A stretch of 64,000 bases of DNA from Gliomastix tumulicola (Eukaryota; Ascomycota; Sordariomycetes; Hypocreales; Bionectriaceae). Positions 58,424 to 64,000 of the stretch are shown here, piece by piece (the first letter of the stretch is position 1; the number at the start of each line of letters is the position of its first letter). The DNA lies in NCBI GenBank assembly GCA_001599755.1, contig BCHX01000001.1:6448001-6512000 (forward strand). Direction: 5' to 3'. Made by a program: the position numbers and the translations under genes. The notes below the pieces were generated by a model. The model ran no database searches. It saw nothing but the letters and a program-made list of their open reading frames with translations, and had not been told where the DNA came from.

Positions 58424-59328
58424 CGGCACAAGTGCCGCGAATGGCATGATGCTGTCTCCTCGCTAATAAGGTTTGCGAGTCGCTCAGTCGGTGAAACTCG
58501 CCTCACTGTAAGCCCGGCCCTTACAGTGCGTGTGGCTAGTGGTGCCTGCTACCTTAGCTTCTCCTCCCCAGACCCGATTAGTAGTGAGGACAAGGGAGTG
58601 AGTGGCCTGGGCAGCAGCCACCAGCAGAAGCATCGCAGTATTTGCTGCGATACAGCGACTGCCCCTCCACGAGCAGCGGGGTTCCTCCTCTGCCACTTGA
58701 TGACACCACTCATCCCGCAGTCTCTATAAAAAGGTTCCTGGCCAGAGATGACTTGGTGTGCTAATCCCACGCCCCGCCTCTGCCCCCTGAGCACTGAATT
58801 GCCAGGGATGAAAGGCCCATCCACAATACATGGACATTGTCCTGGTTCTCGAATATCGACGCACCCACGCGTCGGCATGGACTCCAGTAGCCCTCAACAC
58901 ACCCCAGCCCGGTCCGTTCCTGACCAAACGTCGGGCAAGCACCAGCACGGATGCCAGAACCAAAAATCCAGAGTCAAAGGCACTCGCTGAGCCGGAGTGC
59001 TTGTTGCGTTACTGCTCCACAGATCAGCTATTTTCCCCTTTCGATCCCTCCTCCCATCCTTGCCCTGCTGTTACTGCCACCGCGCGCACAGTACGCGCTT
59101 CTCAGAGCGACAAAGAGTCAACACAGATCCTCTCAGGAGAGAACTAGCACAAGTTCTTCCATTTGTAAAAGCACCCGACCTTGTAGCTGAGACAGGACTG
59201 ATGTTATGAGCGGTCATTAATCATTATAGACTTAGCTCTGAGGGACAAGAAATTGCCCAGCGCCGCGATGCGGTGAGCTACTAGTGGTAGCACTTCCTGC
59301 AGGTTGTGTCCCTCTGAGGTTGGATACT

Positions 59329-59340
59329 ACTACTAGTAGT
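59329..59340. repeat. Perfect 12 bp palindrome ACTACTAGTAGT
   Basis: Preceded by another ACT unit. Third occurrence of the CTACTAG-type element upstream of the phospholipase gene. Confidence 0.6.
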
Positions 59341-59520
59341 GGGCATGTAGCATTGAAGCACATGATACATACAAGCAGCAGGGAGAGAGGGCTTGGTAAT
59401 ACTGCCGGCTCGGAAAAGTGGAAAGGCAAAGAGGCCTTACAGTGCTGTCGGTGTTCTCGTGGCCTCACTTTTCGCTACGAATTTTTTTTTTCTCTGGCCC
59501 TGCCCTCCTCTTTCGGACTG

Positions 59521-59539
59521 TTTGCTTGCTTGCTTGCTT
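59521..59539. repeat. (TTGC)n microsatellite
   Basis: Four to five TTGC units. Simple repeat in the phospholipase upstream region. Confidence 0.9.
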
Positions 59540-60908
59540 TGACTCACCCGCCCTACCCACGCCGACTAGCGCCACGCCCCCACCTTACGACCACCCCTAC
59601 CCCCTGCCGTCCACGTACCTCACATATCTGAGATGATGGCGCGGTACCTGGGTACTTGCAGACTTGCAGTGCTTGGAGGAACCCCCCTCCCCTGTTCTTT
59701 CCTAAAAGTCACAGTGAACTGGAAGGCAAGGAAGGTTTGAGTGGAGCCCCTGTACATCTGTACATGCAGCCGTACATACATTACACTGGCCCCCATGCTC
59801 CATATTGCGACGTGCCTTATTACACCCATCTTGACCTTGCCTCGATATCTGGACTCGCACACAAACCTACCTTCCACGCAACCTTCTTCTCTTCTGCCTT
59901 TCCCCGTCCTGTTCCTGTCCTTGACGCACCACCGACCATCTGTTTTTCGTCCAGCAACTTTAAAATATCCTTTGGCGCTTCGCCTCTGCCTTCGTCCTAG
60001 GCCAATTGCGCTCCCAAGAATTCCGCGAGCCTGCCCGGTGCAGCTACGCTACGTCAAAACTTCAAACCTTCCAGCGTCCTTGTCCGCAACTCGCTTCGTC
60101 GTGCAACTGCAGCTTCTCGATCCGCCACGACCGCTTGGTGGCACTCAAGCTTGATTCGGGCATTCTTGAGAAGAGCAAGCAGAGCGCGCACACTTGCTTC
60201 TGCTTCCATCGCCACGAGTCTGGAGCGAGCACCAGCAACGCCAGTGTCGGGTGACTCTGCGAACCGGCTGCGTCGGCCAAGCGACAGCCTTACGTCCTCT
60301 GTCACCCCATTTTGACTCCCGACGACACAACACAGCACCCGGGGACTGTGCACAAGCTGGAGCTTTGTGCTACTCTCCAATTCTGTGTTTCCGGCGGACT
60401 TTCTTGACCATCCCCAGTCCTTACCCTGGAAAGCATACCAAATCCAGCGACTTGCAGCTTCCTCCACTACCAACTACCACATCACCCTCTGCAAGCTGGC
60501 GCATATCGACTCCAACCACATATAGGTCCCCATAGACGACTTCCGCACCCTTCGTCTTCTAGGGACTTCACCCCGTGGCCCACTCAAGCAGCAATTGTCG
60601 TGCAGAAGTGCAGAAAGCCGCCACCAAAGGAACCAAGGGCCCCCCGTCTTGCTCGCCCTCGCTCCCTGCCCGTCTGTCTACGCGCGCCCCCCTCCATTGG
60701 AAGGTGACTCCTGGACCAGCATACAAGAACCACGACCCATAGCGACCCGGCACCTCCAATCTACCCCGACACGGGCTCCTTAGTCCTTACTCCAGCTTGA
60801 CAGCTGCCACGCCTCGAGTCATCTGTCTCCAGATCCTATCGCACCAGTCGCCCCGCACCCCGTACCTGCAACGGGCCGTGCCACTATGTACTTGTACGTC
60901 GTGTTGGA

Positions 60909-61235
60909 ATGGTCCCTATAAATGTCACGCCTGCCTTCCAAGACACCTCTACAAGGTTTGCTCCAAAGTCATACACACCAAGTCATGTCCAAGTCCCCCG
61001 ACACCTATCTCAAATATCTATCGACCTGGGACGTCAACATGTCCACCTTACCACAGCTCTCAAAGCCAACTCGCCCGAATCAGGTGCACTCAACATTCTC
61101 ACAGTCCTCCTACTGTGGACCGCTATCAACACTCAGTGGTTCCTCAGTTACGTCAAGCTCCCAACAAAGCTCCCCTATCATGTCTCCAGACACAGCCATA
61201 CACACGACAAATTCGTCAATCCAGGCATCGCCTGA
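60909..61235 (+). promoter_or_regulatory. Upstream ATG frame overlapping the PLC start
   Basis: An ATG at 60909 opens a 108-codon frame (MVPINVTPAF) in a different phase, beginning 13 bases before the PLC ATG and running 314 bases into it. Its context is strong (G at -3 and G at +4) whereas the PLC ATG has T at -3. I read it as a candidate uORF, not a protein gene. Confidence 0.45.
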
Positions 61236-64000
61236 ATTGATGCCCATCCTGGACGAGGATGCCTGCTCTCCCAACTTCCAGCTCCCAGACTCCATCGTCT
61301 CTCGGAAGGCGAGCTCCAACTCGATTGAACAAACCCTGCTCAACCATTCGCAAGCCATTCCAGAGACGACGACTGGGTCCGGCTCGACAGCAGCAGCAGC
61401 TCCCACCAATCCCAAGTCCAACCTCATCCGCCGCCTCTCTAGCCGTGCGTCCAGGCGCATCACGACCAGAAGGTCCTCGGTTGCTCCCGCCAGCCGTGAC
61501 ACAAGTCTGGGCCCGTGTCTGTTGCGCCGCCGGAGTGACAGCAACGCCACGGCTCCGCCCGATTTCCCTGCCGTCGCAGTGGAGTCCGAATCCGACTTCG
61601 AGGAGATCGATGACCTACACTCCCTGATCTCGCTGTCCGGCTTCGACAGCGCCGTCCGTGGCTCTTCAGCCAACAGCACCACTGGGTCGTTGAACGGCCT
61701 GTCAAATACAATGGCAGCACCAGTCATACCTACCGAGCTGTTACACGGAGCTTGGGTTACCAAGGTGTCCAAGAAGAATCGGGGCAAGAAGGTCTGCCTG
61801 GTCTACGATCCAGATTCTAGCCGATTGCTGTGGGACAAGACGAAGCCCAACAAATTTGTACACATGGACGAGATCCTCGCTGTGCGCAGTGGAACGGACG
61901 TCCAACAGTACGGCATCGATCTCAACTTGCGAGACCCAACCACGCTATTCACCATCATCTATGCGGTCCCGAAGAAGACGGATAACAACAACACCAACAA
62001 GATGATGCATGTCGTGGCCGACGACCTTGAGACTTGCCACGCATGGGTTGGGTTCCTCGATGCCATGCTGCGGCATCGACAGGAGGTGATGGAGTCGCTC
62101 ATGTCCTTTGACGAAGGAGCCATCGCCCACTACTGGCACTCGGAGATGGCGAGGCAGTATGGTGAACAGCCTCGCTCAAGGGGCCAGGAAGAGTTGGATA
62201 TCACCGCAGTCAAACGTCTCTGCCAGAACCTTCACATCTACAACGCAGTGTCAGTGATTGAGAGGAACTTCCAGTTGGCCGACGTCCGCGAGCGTGGGCG
62301 ACTTAACTTTGCTGAATTCCTGGACTTCGTCCGGAAGACAAACCAACGACCGGACATTCGGCGAGTCATCCACGAAATCGCTCATGAGCCACGCCGCGGT
62401 ATCACCCTAGAGGAATTCCTATACTTCCTGCGGGAGATCCAGAAGGAGGACGTGGATTCTAACCTCCCCACATGGGAGAAGAAATTCACGAGGCTGGCCC
62501 GCAGCAAGCCACTGTCCGATGCCTACAACGAAGTCGAGACGGATTCTTCGGATGTGCTACGCATGGGCGAGGCGGCCTTCGTCAGCTTTGTCGCATCCAA
62601 ACAGAACGGCCCACTAAAAGAGGAACCGCAGTCCTACACGCTGGACCATCCTCTGAGCGATTACTTCATCTCCAGCTCCCACAATACCTATCTTCTCGGC
62701 CGGCAGGTCAAGGGACAGTCCAGCATCGAAGGCTACATCGCGGCATTGACCCAGGGGTGCCGCTGCGTGGAAGTGGATGCTTGGGATGGCCCGGATGGAC
62801 CTCAAGTGGTCCACGGACGCACTCTCACGACAGCCATTAGCTTCCGGGAGGTCATTGCTGCGATTCATAAGTACGCCTTCGTCAAGACGTTGCAGATGCT
62901 CACAATCTCCATTGAGAACCACTGCAGCCCCCCTCAGCAGCAGATGATGTACGACATCATGAAGGAAATCTTTGGCTCTACCCTTATCGAAGAACCACTA
63001 GACATGGCGTCGAAGGATCTTCCTTCCCCTACCCAGGTGCGAGAGCGAATCGCCATCAAGGTCAAGGTCCCCGTACCTGAGCAGCAGGAGCCTGCAGCCC
63101 TTGTTGGCCGTCGGAGGGGCAATAGTGTGAACTCGCCGCGGACTCAAGCTCCTATCCCCGAGGGCGGCGTCGCGGAAACCCCCCAGACGGTACCGCAGAG
63201 CCCTATGCTCACCCCTAGCCAATCCTCGCGACGACTTGCTAGCAAGACCCGAGTCAACACCATTACCGAAGGCGCTATTCCCGACCTCGCTAGTAGTGAT
63301 AACGAGAGCGGTAGCGACACGGCAGGCAACGGACGGTCTTCGAACAAGACGGTTCCTGTCCTCGGCAAGTTGGGAGTGTACTTTGCCGGTGTGAAGTTCT
63401 CCGGGTTTGACTCGCCAGATGCCAAGAAGTTCAATCACATCTTTTCGTTCATGGAATCGAGCTTCTCCAAGCATTCACGCACGCGCGAGGCCAAGACAGC
63501 TCTGGACCTTCACAACATGCGTCATATGATGCGAGTCTATCCTGACGGTATCCGCCTGTCATCTAGCAACTTCGATCCTCTCATCTACTGGCGTCGCGGT
63601 GTCCAGATGGCTGCCCTGAACTGGCAGACAAACGACTTGGGTATGCAGATCAACCGTGCCATGTTTGAGGGTGGAACGGATAGCTCTGGATATGTTCTCA
63701 AGCCAGAGGCTCTGCGCCGCATTCAAGTCGGGCCCCTAGACGACAACATCGTGAAGGGCCAGCGGAAGTACAGCAGGGTCTCATTCAGCATTGACGTGCT
63801 CTCTGCGCAGCAGCTCATGCGCCCCGCGAACCTGGCGCCCGGCAAGACGATGAATCCCTATGTGGAGATCGAAGTCTTTGATGGTCGGGCTTTTGAGCCC
63901 AAGGCGGCGAACCCAGTCCGTGCAGCTGACTCTGCTCTCAAGGTTCAGACGGAGCCTATCCGCGACAACGGCTTCAACCCGATGTTCAACAATGGGCGCT
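60922..64000 (+). CDS. Phosphoinositide-specific phospholipase C, 3' end missing
   Basis: Cleaves PIP2 to IP3 and diacylglycerol at the membrane. The frame is open without introns from the ATG at 60922, directly after an in-frame TAA, to the window edge: 1026 residues. Layout: a Ser/Thr-rich N-terminus (1-270); a PH domain (about 272-395, HGAWVTKVSKKNRGKK); EF-hand-like region (about 410-510); catalytic X box (from about 575, DHPLSDYFISSSHNTYLLG, catalytic His near 584 and a second in VVHGRTLT); a Ser-rich linker (about 715-805); Y box (about 812-930, LIYWRRGVQMAALNWQTND); and the start of a C2 domain (VSFSIDVLSAQQLMRP). This delta-like order is the usual fungal one. Later in-frame ATGs, such as residue 23 (MSKSPDTYLKYL), could be the real start because the first ATG is in weak context. 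Confidence 0.93.
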   Translation, partial: MSRLPSKTPLQGLLQSHTHQVMSKSPDTYLKYLSTWDVNMSTLPQLSKPTRPNQVHSTFSQSSYCGPLSTLSGSSVTSSSQQSSPIMSPDTAIHTTNSSIQASPELMPILDEDACSPNFQLPDSIVSRKASSNSIEQTLLNHSQAIPETTTGSGSTAAAAPTNPKSNLIRRLSSRASRRITTRRSSVAPASRDTSLGPCLLRRRSDSNATAPPDFPAVAVESESDFEEIDDLHSLISLSGFDSAVRGSSANSTTGSLNGLSNTMAAPVIPTELLHGAWVTKVSKKNRGKKVCLVYDPDSSRLLWDKTKPNKFVHMDEILAVRSGTDVQQYGIDLNLRDPTTLFTIIYAVPKKTDNNNTNKMMHVVADDLETCHAWVGFLDAMLRHRQEVMESLMSFDEGAIAHYWHSEMARQYGEQPRSRGQEELDITAVKRLCQNLHIYNAVSVIERNFQLADVRERGRLNFAEFLDFVRKTNQRPDIRRVIHEIAHEPRRGITLEEFLYFLREIQKEDVDSNLPTWEKKFTRLARSKPLSDAYNEVETDSSDVLRMGEAAFVSFVASKQNGPLKEEPQSYTLDHPLSDYFISSSHNTYLLGRQVKGQSSIEGYIAALTQGCRCVEVDAWDGPDGPQVVHGRTLTTAISFREVIAAIHKYAFVKTLQMLTISIENHCSPPQQQMMYDIMKEIFGSTLIEEPLDMASKDLPSPTQVRERIAIKVKVPVPEQQEPAALVGRRRGNSVNSPRTQAPIPEGGVAETPQTVPQSPMLTPSQSSRRLASKTRVNTITEGAIPDLASSDNESGSDTAGNGRSSNKTVPVLGKLGVYFAGVKFSGFDSPDAKKFNHIFSFMESSFSKHSRTREAKTALDLHNMRHMMRVYPDGIRLSSSNFDPLIYWRRGVQMAALNWQTNDLGMQINRAMFEGGTDSSGYVLKPEALRRIQVGPLDDNIVKGQRKYSRVSFSIDVLSAQQLMRPANLAPGKTMNPYVEIEVFDGRAFEPKAANPVRAADSALKVQTEPIRDNGFNPMFNNGR

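Larger units (their letters stand above)
58301..60921 (+). promoter_or_regulatory. Upstream and leader region of the phospholipase C gene
   Basis: The last 1.1 kb before the PLC ATG is C/T-rich on the coding strand (for example 59880-60000 and 60400-60560), as in long fungal 5' leaders. Several short upstream frames occur. The transcription start is not recognisable. Palindromic CTACTAG elements lie at 58413, 59278 and 59329. No other gene supported. Confidence 0.5.

Noticed and set aside
40568..60921. Centromere, telomere, RIP-mutated repeat or viral insertion as explanation of the gene desert
   Set aside because: No A/T-rich skew, no telomere repeats, no transposase, reverse transcriptase, polymerase or capsid-like frames visible.
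40568..60921. tRNA or 5S rRNA genes in the intergenic regions
   Set aside because: Looked for A/B-box pairs (for example around GGTTCGAGGTC near 40789) and 5S motifs; no candidate had both boxes at the right spacing. A tRNAscan-SE run would be decisive.

Overview
The window is nuclear DNA of a filamentous ascomycete (Pezizomycotina, most likely a Sordariomycete). Protein genes are split by short 50-75 nt introns with GTRNGT donors and CTRAC branch points, codons are C-rich at third positions, and the gene set (GH3 and GH51 glycosidases, class 3 lipase, RAD7/RAD16, ornithine decarboxylase, fungal PI-PLC) is typical of that group. I cannot name the species. Exon models below were built by hand; in every multi-exon model the exon phases add up to an uninterrupted reading frame.

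Left part (1-19 kb): a secreted GH3 beta-glucosidase (-), a two-module zinc-finger/APH-kinase gene (-), a secreted lipase (+), then RAD7 (-) and RAD16 (+) head to head on a 1.1 kb shared promoter, then a secreted GH51 arabinofuranosidase (-). RAD7 and RAD16 act together in global-genome nucleotide excision repair, so their divergent pairing probably means co-expression. The three secreted hydrolases fit a plant-biomass-degrading or plant-associated lifestyle.

Middle part (20-40.6 kb): housekeeping genes, namely ornithine decarboxylase (-), the mitochondrial presequence protease Cym1 (-), a taxilin (+), the CAAX protease Ste24 (+), a second M16 metalloprotease (-) and a Dsl1/ZW10-type ER tether (+).

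Right part (40.6-64 kb): about 20 kb with no recognisable gene, normal in GC but rich in microsatellites and homopolymer tracts, followed by a phospholipase C gene (+) that runs off the right edge.

The most unusual object is the gene at 4137-6945. A perfect 55 nt intron joins two reading frames into one 917-residue protein built as finger-kinase-finger-kinase: two tandem copies of an AN1-like zinc finger followed by an APH-type kinase. A 12 bp tandem repeat at its start codon also creates a minimal ATG-stop upstream frame. Other points: an apparent 1-nt exon in the beta-glucosidase gene, a strong upstream ATG overlapping the PLC start, an RDEL C-terminus on Ste24, and a Trp/acidic coatomer-binding-like segment in the Dsl1-type protein.
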